NCBI RefSeq assembly: GCF_900324485.2
Contig: NW_022872861.1
Location: forward strand, 1 to 64,000
DNA length: 64,000 nt
Source: Mastacembelus armatus
Taxonomy: Eukaryota > Chordata > Actinopteri > Synbranchiformes > Mastacembelidae
Reading direction: 5' to 3'
A program made the position numbers and the translations under genes. Below are positions 37,897 through 52,765 of the stretch, one piece after another (the first letter of the stretch is position 1; each line of letters opens with the position of its first letter). The notes under the pieces were generated by a model. That model did no database searches, had not been told where the DNA came from, and saw only the letters and a program-made list of their open reading frames with translations.

Positions 37897-40800
37897 TGGT
37901 CTGAATCCTGAAGAAAATACTGGCACACACTTGTAAAGTGCTCCCACCCTCCTACACTACAACAATCACATGATCTGCAGTCAGTTTCTGCTTCCTTCTG
38001 TACTTATTTGACTGTGTTTATTAAATTTCATGTTGTGCATCTATTTTTCCTCTTTTGTTCTTGTGTTGTTGCTGTTTTCCGTCTGTAGTAGTTTTCCATA
38101 TTGTTGTGTTCAGTTCGAGGTCTTTGGAGCCATTTCTTTTTAATTATTTTGTGTCAAACTTTAACAGTTCTTTCATGGTTCTCTGGTCTGGGGAACCCCT
38201 GACCTCTTGGGTTCCTGACCTGTGTCTGGGCGGCCTGGTCCCAAATCCACCAATGCCTGGATCTGCAGAGCTTTTATGTAGAAACGCTCGGACGGTGTAA
38301 CCTTCCTCGCCAGGAACATGAGAGAACAGAAAAGGTTCATGTCAAATGTGAAACATTGTTGCAGCGACAGACTGACCAGATTGTACAAACATTTAGTGAG
38401 TTACAACTCGTTAATGCAGCTGTGACAGTTTGATGAACCAGTGGAGACACTGAGCAGAACAAAGGGAGGAATAGAAAAGGAGGAGAAGCCTCCTGCAGCG
38501 GCGCTCTGATGCAGTGTTTGAGGAGCTGTTAATGTAGTGATGCTGGAGATCTGAACTGATGCAGTTTATTTGGCTCGATGCTCCAGTGCTGCGATCAGAA
38601 AATCTGCAGCGTGAGCAGGAGGCTGAACTGCTGCAGTGTCGTCCTCTTCTGTCCTTCATTACTCTCTGCCCTGCTGCCTTCATGGCCTTTGTACCAGTGG
38701 TTAATTTCAGCTTTCAAAAGGTCTCACTCAGGCTGATGATGAGCTCACTGTACTGGGTTTAATCGACAAAAAATATGTATTTAGGATGATGATCAGTCTT
38801 ATTGATTGTTGTCTGCAGTGTATTTATCTTTAAATAACCTGCAATGAAATCAGTTTAAAGCCAAACGTGGTCCAGCCTCAGATCTTTGGTGCCCTGATCA
38901 CTTATTGGATAATGTCCATATGTACGACTGTCATGCGTTGACTCCAGGTGACAGGTCCAGTCAGCCTCTGCTTGGTCCAAGTCCAAATCATGACTTCCAG
39001 TTTTAATTCTATATAAAATAAATATTATATTCAATATTATATTATTTGAATTATAGACAGGAAGTTATTATTATTTCTGCTTTCCAGTGTATCACATGAT
39101 GCTTTGGTCTTTGGAAGGATCCTCAGGGGTACAGACCTCATTTTGGTCCTGGTGGTCCAGGTGGTTTAACCTGATCAGGTCCATTTATACAGTAATGATG
39201 AACCTGTGTCCATGTGCTTCACTTCACGCCTGTTGCCACAGAAACGGCTGATATGAAAAGCGCGTCCTCCTCTCTCCACCCGTCTCGCCGTTCATTCATT
39301 AAACCTCCGTGTCAGACCCTCTCCAGCCCACATTAGCATCCAGCTAACGCTCATGCTCATCGTGTTGCTGTAATGAGGCAAGCAGCGCTCACTCATGAAG
39401 CTAATTAACAGGAAGTAGCACTCGATAGCTCTCCAGCTGCTCGGATGTGTCTGATGTAAATCACGTCCAGTCTGACTGAATTATTCACATTTCCACTTTC
39501 ACAGCCAAACAGAAAAACTACAGAGTGTTTCTTATTTCTGGGACCAGACTCTGCAGCTGGATCTGGTCATTGAAATAACAAAACCACAGACTTTTCCTTT
39601 ATTCTGTGTGAAGATGTTCATCGTATCACGGCCACAGCCACAATAAATAAAATTAAAGTAAAATAAATAAAAATCTCACCACCACCATCCCCATCACCAT
39701 CCAAGCTAAAAAACAGTCACACCAGACTTAAAAATCAGTCACCTGTAAATATTTGATTTTATGAAACAGGGAGCTCACTGATGTCTTCAGCCACACATGA
39801 AAAACTGAATACATCATGTGTTGTTTTATATCAACTAAAAATAGGACCAGAACCTGATGAATTGAGTCCTGACCTCTCAGTGCTTCCTGTCAGGACCACA
39901 AAGGTGGAGACGCATCAGGCTGTCGTCATGGCAACCGCCATTCAAATGACATCACCTGCACCGACGTGTCATTGTGGAAACATCAGGAAGAATAAAAGTC
40001 ATGACACGCTGATTTCATCTTCCTCCAAGTGAAGCTAACGAGGGAGACATCTGACCTTCATCACCCCTCCTCCTCTTCCCAGCATGCCTTTTGTTCTGAT
40101 CATCACAGGTACAAGATGTTCAGAAGCACAAATTACCGCTGAGTGCTGTTTAGTATTCACAGTCGGCCGAGCGTTGAGCTGCTTTCATAAAGCACAATCA
40201 CAGGTTTGTACCATCTTTACGAGGACACACACACACACAGCCCCTTAACCCTAACCTTAACATAAACCCGGTTCTAACCTGAACCCTAAACCCAGGCCTG
40301 TGCCCTGAGGAGCTGTGATGACTGGACATGGTGCAGAAAACATTTGTCCACTCAACCACAGAAAACCTGTAATTCCCATCATCAATAAATGTATTGATTT
40401 CTGCTGACCGTTTAACGCTAATGTCCATGATGTCACTGTGATGTCAGCAGAACGTTTAAGTCACATTTTCACCTTGAGCTGACGATAATGTGACTGATTC
40501 GACTTTTTCTCTCGTCCTTGAGCTGTGAGTCTTGTTCAGGCAGAAACTACATATTATCTGGGTGCCAGGTTATAATACAGCACAGCAGCTTTGGAGGAAA
40601 CTTGACCGTCGCACAAATGACGTTGTTGTTCTTCACATTTCAGTTCAGTCTGAGCATGGTGGCAGTTTAGGAGCCTGATCCATGTCTCGATTAGACCGGT
40701 CCCAGAGGATCAAATGAAACCTTCGAACAGTTTGTTTCTGAAAACACTGAACTGCTCCGTTAACAGATCAGTGCCACAGCTGTATCCAAACCTCTGTCAG

Positions 40801-42052
40801 TGATTCTCAGCTCACATCATGTTTTATTATAAACACACATTCAGTCCGTTCCTGCTAAAAGTCTGAAGGCACATATTTCTGCCAACATGGAGAAAACTAC
40901 GACAGGAGGCATCATGGGAGCTGTGATGGTACCGGTCATGTGACAGAGTTCATTATGTTATGTAAACATCTGATGTTTTTCTACTTCCAGGAGGTGAAAT
41001 GTGATTAGAGAGGAATGTGGCACCAAATCATGTCAGAGAGACGAGAGGCCAGAAACAGCTGACCTCTGACCTCCAAGTGTTTTTACTGGGGGAGAAAGAA
41101 AAGGCAAGAAGAGGAGATTAGGACATAAGGAGAGGAGGTGAGGGATCAAGGAGAAGAAGGAAAAGAGGAGAGGAGACAAGAAGACACAAACGTCCCCAGT
41201 TTTCTGTCTGAAGTTTAATCATCTAATTTAATAATAATTAATTTGTAACTCAAAGATTGTCTCTGTAGTGAAGATGACTCACTGTGAGGTGAAAAGACAA
41301 CTTCCTGCATGACCTACTGAAACTGGTTAAATCGTTTTGATTGATTGGCTGATGTCATCGGTTTGTGGACCAATCAAATCCCTGATAAACAGCTGGTACG
41401 TTGGGAAACTGTGTTTTCATCATAATAATTTAACGAGACTCATTCTGACAGTTCCCAGACTGATGCTGACCTCTGCTGGACAGGAAGTTGAAAGCCCTGC
41501 AATAACTGAACATAAAGAAACCCTCAAATTCCTCGTCATCAGATTTTTAGACACATGTCTAAAAGTACAAAATACGATGTTTCCCTCTGAGACACAATAA
41601 AGCAAAAAGGTCCATTTAATGAACCACAGTGAATCAAAACTCAGTTTGTGCACATTTGAGCTTTGATTCAGGTTGTGAAGATGAATTTTAGCTTTTAGTG
41701 ACTGATGTTGCAAAGCCGATATGATTTGGTCCTGGATTTAAATTAATAATAATAATTAATAATTAAATATATTTAGTAAAATGTTATCAAACTGTCTCTT
41801 CCTACTCTATTACTATATTCACATAAAATAGAGTTTTTGTCAGTTGTCACTTAAAACTGTCCAATAAACATTATTAAATTCCTATGAAGCCAAAAAACAT
41901 TTTCTGTATTTGCTGCTAAAACCTTTTTGAGACTGTTTCTTCACATCAGTCTGGGTCTAAAAATATCAGGACGAATGGAAAAAGGAAGTAACATGAGTGA
42001 GTCGTCCGTCTGACTCGTCGTCTGTCCGTCCGTCTGCAGGAAACACAACAAC
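37895..42052. other. Intergenic before TIM gene A
   Basis: No gene supported. 39290-39450 is unique-looking, with TAATGAGGCAAGCAGCGC and AGCTAATTAACAGG, possibly a conserved regulatory element. The last 100 bp should be the TIM 5' UTR and promoter. Confidence 0.4.
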
Positions 42053-45000
42053 ATGCTGTCGCTCCTTCGTTACCTCTTCACCTCCGTCTGCGTCTCCATC
42101 ACAGGTGAGTCTTACTTGAAGCTGAACACAGACTCCTGCCAGGTTGTTTCAACAAGTTGGAGCTTGACCTGTTTCCTTCTGCTGCTTTTCAGCAGCTCAG
42201 ACTGAAATTTGACTTTTGTAGAAAACATGAAGGAAGTCAGAAATATTTGTGCTAATCAGACGGGAACATGCGAACACCAGCAGGTCACCTGGTCAGGAAC
42301 AAATGTGAGAACAACTGGGAAAAGAGTCTGGCAGCCACAGGGAAGTTCTGCTGTTTTGGGGTTTTAGCCTGGATTTGTTCACTTTCAGTCAAATGAAAGA
42401 AGAAAAGTTTCTGAAAATAATCTGCTCATAGATAAATTATTGTGTCATTTTAATGCACCAAAATATTGTCTTGTTACAGCTTCATAAGGATTTTCTGTTT
42501 GACTTCATCATATCTGACATTAAAGCAAATATATTTTATATAAAGCAGTTTAAGGACATCACAGGGCTGCGGGAAAAAATGACATTTCTCATTATTATTA
42601 TTTTTTACATTTCATTTCATAAACAAAACAATCAGGAAAGTTACAGACGAGCTGGGTGCACAGACAACTGTCCCTGGATCACTGAGACACTGAAGGAAAC
42701 TTAGAAACAGCAGATTCTGAATGAAGTTCTGTTTCCTCTGGTTTCTCTGTGGGTTTATGGAGGTTTATTGTGGAGGGACACCAGAGATGGTGAGATCCTC
42801 AGTAAGTGGAGTCACACTGAATCACATCCCCATGAATTTCTTTTGAATGAATTTCTTTGTTTTCACTTATTCACTCAGTTTCTTGTCGCCCCTTCCTTCA
42901 GCTCTGCACTGCCCCCCTGAGGCAGCTTTAGTCTTTATCCAGCTGAGTATCCAGGGCTGTTTCAAACCAGATCCTGTCTTTTCATGTCCTCCTGAGTTAA
43001 AGTGCAGAGGTGAAGCTTTCACCTCCCCCATGTCAGTCAATGCAAACATCCCAAACGTGACATTTCTAAGCCTTAAGGTCAAGCACGTTTGGTTTTAGAA
43101 ACTTTGTTGGATGTAATTTTTTCTATTATCTATTATTTTCTGTCTTTGTGTCAGTGCTGACCTGTGTGGCAGCGGCGGTCACCATGGAGACAGTGGTGGG
43201 CTTCGCCGGGCGAAGGGTGACGCTGCCGTGCCGGTTGGAGGAGAAGAACCAGAGAGGCGTGGAGGTCTGCTGGGGGAGAGGTGAGCCGTCACTGTTCACC
43301 TGCCACAACACAGTGGTCAACGCTGCCGGTGAGCAGATGTTCTACAGGAAGTCATACAGGTAAACAGGTGCACACAGGTGTTGTTCTGTAACTGTATGTT
43401 TGGCGTCTGGTTTCTTTGTTTTTGATATTTGAAGCTGGTTTTAGGGCTCTATCTTGTGTCTACATGCTCCCTCTGTTAGATGTCAGTGTTATTCAGTGGT
43501 ACATTCATCTAAGACTGGTCCAAAGTAGAACTTCGAGGTACTTGTACTTCATTTTTTGCTATTTTATCCATCTTCTCCTCCGTACTGCTCTGCTTTTATT
43601 CCACAGGATTATATGGAGTTTTATATAACAACCTATTTATAGTTTATATTAAATGTTTATATTTGAGGTGCTAACTCAAATACCCAGAAATGTAGAAGTA
43701 TTACAACAACACAGCTGTAATAATACAAAATATAAATATTTAGCTTCATAGGAGAAGTTAACAGCAGTGAAACAGCTGAAGTCCTTATATCTGTGTAGTT
43801 GCGTGATAATCATAGAAATCATTTATTAAATGTTTGTAAAAATAGGAGGTTAAATTATAAATTGCATTATTAAACAAACAAGTAGTTTCTAATAGTTTTT
43901 GGTTTGTGATGTCTCATTAAAAATCAAATGTCATGTTTGAGAATATGTCTCAGAATGAAAATTATTAATGTATATTTGTACATCAGATTCAAAGGAGCTA
44001 ATTTATTTTTTAACGCCTGGTACATGCTGGACAGATTTGAAGATGAGCTTCTTTTCATACATCACAGTGTATGGAGGAGTTTCCTAAAGCTACAGCCCAG
44101 ATTAGTAGATGATCGTTAAACATCCACATGGTTCTTCTCTGCAGGTACTCTGTGTCGCCCTCGTCCTCTCTGTCCATTCTTAGCGCTCGACCTTCAGACT
44201 CCGGCCTCTATCACTGCAGAGTCCAGCTGCCCGGCCTGTTCAATGACCAGATATCCACCGTTCACCTCATCATCATCAACCGTATGTCCACAGATTTTCC
44301 TCTTTCAAGGGACTTCAGGGTGCTTTGAGTTTTTGTATGTTAGCTCAACCAGCTCATGTGCTGTCACATCATTCAATGGGCTGTTATCAGTGACTGTCAG
44401 CATCTTAGTTATGAGTCAGGGGGGCCCCGCTCACAGTCTAGTGGGATCTGTAGCTGCTTCTTATTGTTATACGATTGGAGGAGATTTGGGTGGTCAAATG
44501 TACTTTTTGTCTACTGTTTCCTGTCCTTCCTCCTGCAGTGCTTTCAGATTCTTCATCAGAGGAAACCTCCGAGCTCCCAGGCGGCAATGGGGCCACGAAC
44601 ACACTACTCACCACGACAAGTAAGACCACGTGCAATTTCCTACTTTGTCTTGTTGTTTCTAGACAAAGGAGATTTCAACTCTAAATAGAGTTTGGCCACA
44701 TTTATAGTTCTAGTCAAGTCCAAGTCAAGAAATCAGTGTTGTTTCATAATTGTTTTATTAGGAAATCAGCAAAATTATCAAATTAACCTTTACATGTTTA
44801 ACTTTGGTCTCAGTTGCTCATGAATTAGAGTCAAGTTCAGCTTTTGTCTTTCTGTGTCTGCATTTTCTACATCATAAAAATATGAAACAGACTCAGTGTT
44901 GTAGAAAAGTTCACGTTTTCACCTGTGTGACAGGTTACAGCAGAGAAACAGGAAGTGATGTCAGCAACACAGGACCAATGGTGGGGCTGATCCAGGTACC

Positions 45001-46115
45001 AAGCTGCAATCAGCACTTCATTCATTATCCTGATGAGCAGCCTCTGTTATTAATTATAAAAGGCATCTGTTCATTTATGAAATGTCAGCTAATTCTGAAA
45101 AATGCTAGTTTGCATTTTTTAAAATTTGGTAAATACAGTTTATACCTTAGAAAATTCTTTATCATTCTTAAAGTTGCAGTAAAACATGGTCAGCTGATTA
45201 ACCGACTACAGCTCTAACAGAGTGAAACCTGATTTTATTACTGAACTGATCATATTTCATGTTAAAGCCTCCAGGTTTATACTTTGTTGTAAAGATGAAA
45301 ATCAAACACATACCAACAAAAATGAAAATGTAGTGAGAGGAAAATGCCCCAAAAGATGCATCGATTACTTTGTCCAAAAGAGCAGAAGATTAAAAAAAAA
45401 CGATACAACAGAAGATCAAACAGAGATGAGGTGGATCTAGTAACTACTGAACAGTGTTTTAGAGAAACAACATTCACACTGTGTGAACCACTAACAGGAG
45501 CTGCCATTAGCAGCAGCTGTTTTCACACCTGAGTGTTGTGGTTTCCGTGGCATCAGATGAGTAAAGCTGTGTTTGTTTGTTAGCAGTCAGCTGTCCAGCA
45601 GCCGGTAAACAGTCTGCAGACGTACATCGGAAACACAGTGAGGCTGTCCCTGATCGTCTTCATCCCTGCTCTGCTGCTGACTGCTGTTCACCGTCAGTAC
45701 ACACAGTACACGCAGTACTACACTGTACTATTATTGTATATTATTGTCACTGGTGCATTAACATGGACACATTCACTATTGGTTGAGCTGCAGCTTGTGT
45801 GAATGTTTTTGCACAGAACTGAAACTAAAAGTCATTTTATTTATTTGATTTGTAAAAATGTTTGTAACAATGAGCCACAGTGAAACCTTTATAAAGTTCA
45901 TTGTGTCCAAACCTGAAATATGAAAACAACTCAAAGAGAACTAAAAGTCACATCTGAGAATCTGGAACAATGAAGTCTTTACATGTTTACACACCCTGAC
46001 GCCGCGGCCTGATGTCTGTGTGGTGTGTGCAGGTGTTTGGAGGTCTCAGCAGAGACCAGAGACTGACGGGGGGCCAAACCGGTCTGAGGACGAGGAGGAA
46101 AGCTGCTCCCTGTAG
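42053..46115 (+). CDS. TIM-family receptor A (T-cell Ig and mucin domain; HAVCR/TIMD4-like)
   Basis: Type I membrane receptor. Seven exons: 42053-42104 (signal peptide MLSLLRYLFTSVCVSIT), 43155-43359 and 44145-44281 (IgV domain in two exons), 44539-44619 and 44934-44995 (Ser/Thr-rich stalk), 45587-45692 (transmembrane segment LSLIVFIPALLLTAV), 46033-46115 (tail ending EEESCSL). All junctions are GT-AG and phases agree. TIM signatures are CWGRGEPSLFTC, SDSGLYHCRV and the metal/phosphatidylserine loop (G)LFND. The Trp of the usual WFND tip is Leu here, and only four of the six usual TIM cysteines are present. TIMs sense phosphatidylserine on dying cells and tune T-cell or macrophage activity. 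Which of TIM-1, -3 or -4 it matches cannot be settled by eye. Confidence 0.87.
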
Positions 46116-47635
<1,520 letters not shown>

Positions 47636-47664
47636 ACTCCCCCAGCCTTATCCAAACCAACAAC

Positions 47665-47680
47665 GGCTCTTTTAAGAGCC
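47665..47680 (+). terminator. Histone 3' stem-loop of H3 copy 2
   Basis: GGCTCTTTTAAGAGCC followed by ACATACC. Confidence 0.97.
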
Positions 47681-48058
47681 ACATACCTCCACTCTCAGAG
47701 CAGCATCTTCCTCTTATGTGAAAATGAGTTCTGAGGAAATGCTTGTTAAACACTGAGCCATTGAGATCTTGTCCTGTAATAGTTCCAGGTTGACATGTTC
47801 TGGTGTTCTTACAAACAAACATGACTTCAATCTGGTGAAAATTCATATTTTAAGTGAAGTGTATACACGAACTTAAAAGGTGCAACGGTCTTAGGGCAGT
47901 TGATTAATATGAAAATTAACACAGTTACTTTGACTCAATAACAGTATTTATTTTACTTAGAGCCATAAAAACATTTAAGTTCTGTCATCATCAGGTGTGA
48001 AGTTTCAGTCCGTCACTAAACATAAAACAAAGAATTTCGTCTTTAGTGGAAAATGCGT

Positions 48059-48074
48059 GGCTCTTAAAAGAGCC
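48059..48074 (-). terminator. Histone 3' stem-loop of H2A copy 3
   Basis: GGCTCTTTTAAGAGCC on the minus strand. The interval between it and the H2A stop is the same as in the other three H2A genes. Confidence 0.97.
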
Positions 48075-48106
48075 GTTGTGTGTGTAAAGCGGAGCTCAGG
48101 TCCAGT

Positions 48107-48553
<447 letters not shown>

Positions 48554-48744
48554 TTATGTGCTGACGGGGCTGCTCGTTCATTGGCTGCAGTGAGCGTAAC
48601 TAAGATCATCCAATTAGGAAACAGCTCGTGTCAGGCGTCACTGTCGACGACGCTTTGTGCTGTTGACAACAGTTAAGACGCCGCTAAAGGGTTAACTCCA
48701 GCCAGCGAGGAGACAATGGAGCTTTTTACTTTGAAAATCCCTGA

Positions 48745-49215
48745 GCACAAGATCGATAGAGGCTGGGGTCTACCACACCAGGCAGGACCCCAGGCTGTGC
48801 AAAGATGCCCCTGAGACAATGAAGCCCATAACAGCAGGTTGTAAGATGCTAACAGGCAGAGCAAACATGGAACACCATAACCAAGTGGCTGGCATAATGT
48901 ACAGGAACATCTGTGCTGAGTATGGGCTGGAGGTCCCATGGTCAAAATGGGACACACCTCCAAAGGTAGTGGAGAATGACCGAGCTAAGATCCTGTGGGA
49001 CTTCCAGATACAGACCGACAAACTGGTGATGGCTAACCAACCAGACATAGTGGTGGACAAACAGCAGAAGAAAGCCATAGTGGTAGATGTAACAATCTCA
49101 AGTGGTAGCAACATCAGGAAGAAGGAACATGAGAAGCTTGAGAAATACCAAGGGCTGAAAGAAGAACTAGAAAAGATGTGGACGGTGAAGGCAACAGTAA
49201 TAAGTTGTTGGTAAT
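48745..49215 (+). mobile_element. LINE 3' fragment with restriction-like endonuclease domain
   Basis: Reading from about 48750 the frame gives a Cys/His-containing segment and then a block around WDFQIQTDKLVMANQPDIVV and AIVVDVTISS, ending at a stop near 49214. The PD...D pattern is the restriction-like endonuclease of R2/R4-superclade LINEs (in fish, Rex6/Dong-like). One or two residues expected around CxxC and VVVDK appear missing, and the element is truncated at both ends. Not a host gene. Confidence 0.75.
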
Positions 49216-50184
49216 AATTCAGCCAGTCTGCTGTTGGCTTTCTTACAAGGACTTCAGGGTTTGCTGTTGTTTTCTGCTTGTACATGTTGACCACAGTAAA
49301 AGTATTTGTGATTAACCTCTTTCACAATGGATTTATTCATGAAAAGGGCAGAGGCTAAACAAATAGGCATTTTTTAGTTGATCAAGGTGATTGAGAAAGT
49401 AGCAGGTAATTCAATAATAAAAATTACTCAAATACTTATGTACAAATGATAGATTTGATATCATTTCTAATTATAATTAAAATAAGCAAAACAAGATATT
49501 ATCTCAGTGGAAGAGATGATGATCAAGAAATGGAGAGAGGCTGCGGAAACAGGATAATGGGTTTAAAGGAAGTCCTGAAACTGAACGAATGTGATTAAAT
49601 AAATTAAGGGGAAATAACAACCCTGTGATGGACTGGTGACCTGTCCAGGGTGGACCCCTGCCTTTCACCCAAAGAGAGCTGGGATAGGCTCCAGCAGATC
49701 CCTGGGACCCCGGATAGGACAAGGGGGTACAGATGATGGATCGATGGAAATAACTGTCCTGGTTTAGTCTGTTGCAGAAGGTGGCTCTGTTAAAAGCTAG
49801 CCAACTGCCATTAAACAGAAGAAGAAGAAGTAATGTGGGTAAAAGGGCTGAAGACTCCAACACAAATTCCTGGTACTGTAAAATGTTCTTTTCTGTACCT
49901 GGCAATAAAACTGATTCTGATTCTGACTGTGGATGTGCAAGGAAGTTGATCTCCTGTCCAGACAAAAATGGACTGTGACACAGACTCACAGGGCACAGAT
50001 GGTAGAAAAAAGTCTTTTAAAGGACTTTTCTGGTCCATTCTCAGGTAGATTATATGTAGTATGAAGTTAAGTTCTGTCTAATAGAACAGACATCAATTAG
50101 AAATATCCCTGAGAAAAATCACTTGGCTGAGGAAGGTGTCCTGTTGAAATGTGGGACGGGCCTCACTGTTTAGAGCTTCCTGTC

Positions 50185-50200
<16 letters not shown>
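49216..50200. other. Spacer between LINE fragment and H4 promoter
   Basis: Contains a retroposon tail at 49618-49745. Otherwise AT-rich with no recognised gene. Confidence 0.5.
49618..49745 (+). mobile_element. SINE/LINE 3' tail fragment
   Basis: GATGGACTGGTGACCTGTCC, then GCTGGGATAGGCTCCAGC and GGATAGGACAAGGGGGTACA: the body and tail of a common fish retroposon. Confidence 0.75.
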
Positions 50201-50588
<388 letters not shown>

Positions 50589-50617
50589 ACCTGATCCCGA
50601 ACTCACTAAAACATAAC

Positions 50618-50633
50618 GGCTCTTTTCAGAGCC
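50618..50633 (+). terminator. Histone 3' stem-loop of H4 copy 1
   Basis: GGCTCTTTTCAGAGCC followed by ACACACC; the loop is UUUC, as in H4 copy 2. Confidence 0.97.
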
Positions 50634-50702
50634 ACACACCTGATCTGACGAGCTCAGTCTTTAGTGTTTTAACATTTGTTTCTTAATTGTGACAAAACTT
50701 GA

Positions 50703-51880
50703 GCTAGTGATGGTGAAATTGAAGCTTCATGAGCCATTTTGAAACAGCTGGTATGAAAACTACTTTGAAGCCTTTGACAGTCAGACAGCGACACCTGCTG
50801 GTTGCCTTTGAGAACTGCATCTGAGCGGATGTTTTCGTTGCTTCAGGTTGTAATGGATCTCATATTCTTTGTCTGAAGCTTTAATCAAAATTATTTAGTC
50901 AAAGGTGTGTCATTGTTTGTATAATTCAATATGTAAAGATGTTTGTCCAACAGGCAGCCTTGATGAGAAAAATATGTGGTATAGTCAAATTGGATTGGTG
51001 TGTTTTGATGCTGGGGCTTATGCACCTTTGGTTTTTCTATTATAAATGGGGAATTTCAGGGACTTTGGCATTTGTGTGGGTTCAAAGGTTTTTATTTAGA
51101 AAAAAATCATTTCTACAGTCTGGGCTTTAATCTGCTCCTCTTGGGGCTCACTACCTCTCCAGCTTTGGAGAAGACATGGGGGTCTATAGCTGCAGGTGTA
51201 GCCCAGTAACCAAGTGGGTCTTCTCCTCTGGAGAGGCCGGACTCAGACAGGTAACAAAGGTCACAATTCTTCCAGCTCCTGTTCTAATATCAGTTAATGC
51301 AGGAGTTTGTTCTGGGGCCTTTTTCCCAACAAGGTTGAAACTATATGAAGAACATGGTACAGTCCTCACATAGTTCAGCACCAAGAATCATATTGGATTA
51401 TTATCTGTAATTAAGCAGTGAACTTCAGTTGCAGCTCCATGACATCCCTCAGGTTCTCTGCTGTGTGGGAGTGTGTCCAAGGTCCACACCAAGACAGACA
51501 CTTTGCTGGCTCCATGTTGGAAATAAGAAAAGTGACAGGTGACCCCGAGATATGGATCCATGTTAATGGATGGTGTGTCTGCCGTCACACTGATGCTTTG
51601 GCTTCCTCCAGCTCTTCCATTTACTTTTTTTTGCCCTTTTCATTAATTTTTTTTTCCAACCACAGCTTTTTAAGCCTTTGGAGAAGCAGGACACATGTGG
51701 GGTCAAACTTCTGTACAAAGGCCCTGAAGCCTTGGTCCTCCACCACTTTAAAAGGCTGTGCATCAAGTACGACCATATCAACCAGTGCCTCATCGACTCG
51801 GCTTACAACACATTTAATTTGATGCATAATTTTTTGTGTCTTTCTATCTAAATACATCATGTGAGGTGTCTCTTGTCCAG
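50703..51880 (-). mobile_element. hAT-family DNA transposon remnant
   Basis: The start (TAGTGATGGTGAAATTGAAG, then CTTCATGAG and GCGACACCTGCTGGT) matches a common fish hAT-type terminal region. On the minus strand, pieces around 51860-51650 read DEALVDMVVLDAQPFKVVED and GFRAFVQKFDP, the ZBED/hAT transposase block that precedes the catalytic core end; a further piece near 51400-51560 also looks hAT-like. Frames are broken and a second terminus was not found. Confidence 0.6.
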
Positions 51881-52319
51881 GTCACACTGCACCAGCAGCT
51901 ACTGCTCCTGTATGAGGTCTCTGGGTGTTTGGAGCTCAGGTGTTGCTGCTACATGTCAGCTCCTGAGCACAAATCAGGCTCTTGACCTTTAGGGGATAAT
52001 CAGATCAAAGTGCTCCCAGGCCTATGATCATCCATGTCCCCTCATCACTGGCTGACTCAGTCCGAAGCCTTTCACACACAGAATCTCACACAACTCTTTC
52101 AGTCCCTCAACTCACTCTCTGACTTACCTGTCTATTACTAAACCTGCTCTGTTTCTGTCAGTCTGGTGTGTGTGTGTGTGTGTGTTATTCAGTGTTTGTG
52201 ACTAAACCTACATGTAAACTAACACCCTGACTACAATTCAAATGTCGGTAATAATCAGTTTGATCAGGGACTCAGACTTTTTAAAGTCTTCACATGTTGA
52301 AACTTTCAGCTCCTTCCTC

Positions 52320-52738
52320 CCGCGAAGCAGCTCGAGACGTCATGTGACGTAACGAGGCCGCGCTCGCAGCGGTCACGTGATTTAAGGCGTGTTGAAGCAG
52401 GGATCAAAACACTGATCAATCAGCGACACTTCCGGTTCAAAAGATCGATACTGTGTCGAGCAGACGGTCTCGAGTATCATTTCTGTGCAGTGACAAACTC
52501 TGACCTTATAACGTCAGACGGAAGCTCCGCTTTGACTTAAACCAGACTGTGTGATGTCTTTTCTGCATATGTTCATAGATAAACCAGCTGTAACTTGTGG
52601 ATATATAACGAATAAAAACCGAGAACGATTGTGTTTATAAAACTGTGCTGGACTTTATTTAGATGGACGTAAAAGCCGAACGATATTTCAGGTGTTAAAG
52701 GAACTAAACATCGGTCATTCAGCTCCAGCGTCTGCGGG
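52320..52738 (+). promoter_or_regulatory. Candidate promoter with CRE-like and E-box sites
   Basis: CG-enriched stretch with GACGTCATGTGACGTAACG (two CRE-like half sites, inverted) and GGTCACGTGATT (E-box CACGTG in a TFEB/USF-like context) within 50 bp at about 52337-52382. It precedes a short open segment ending at a consensus donor. The assignment is by motif only. Confidence 0.4.
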
Positions 52739-52765
52739 ATGGACGGTCCGACTCAGAGACCAGAG
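52739..52765 (+). CDS. Possible first coding exon of an unidentified gene
   Basis: ATG followed by nine codons (MDGPTQRPE), then the strong donor GTAAGT. Sequence context and the upstream CG-rich region suit a first exon, but no second exon was recognised before the H1 gene. It could be an orphan exon cut off by insertion of the histone block, or chance. Confidence 0.25.
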
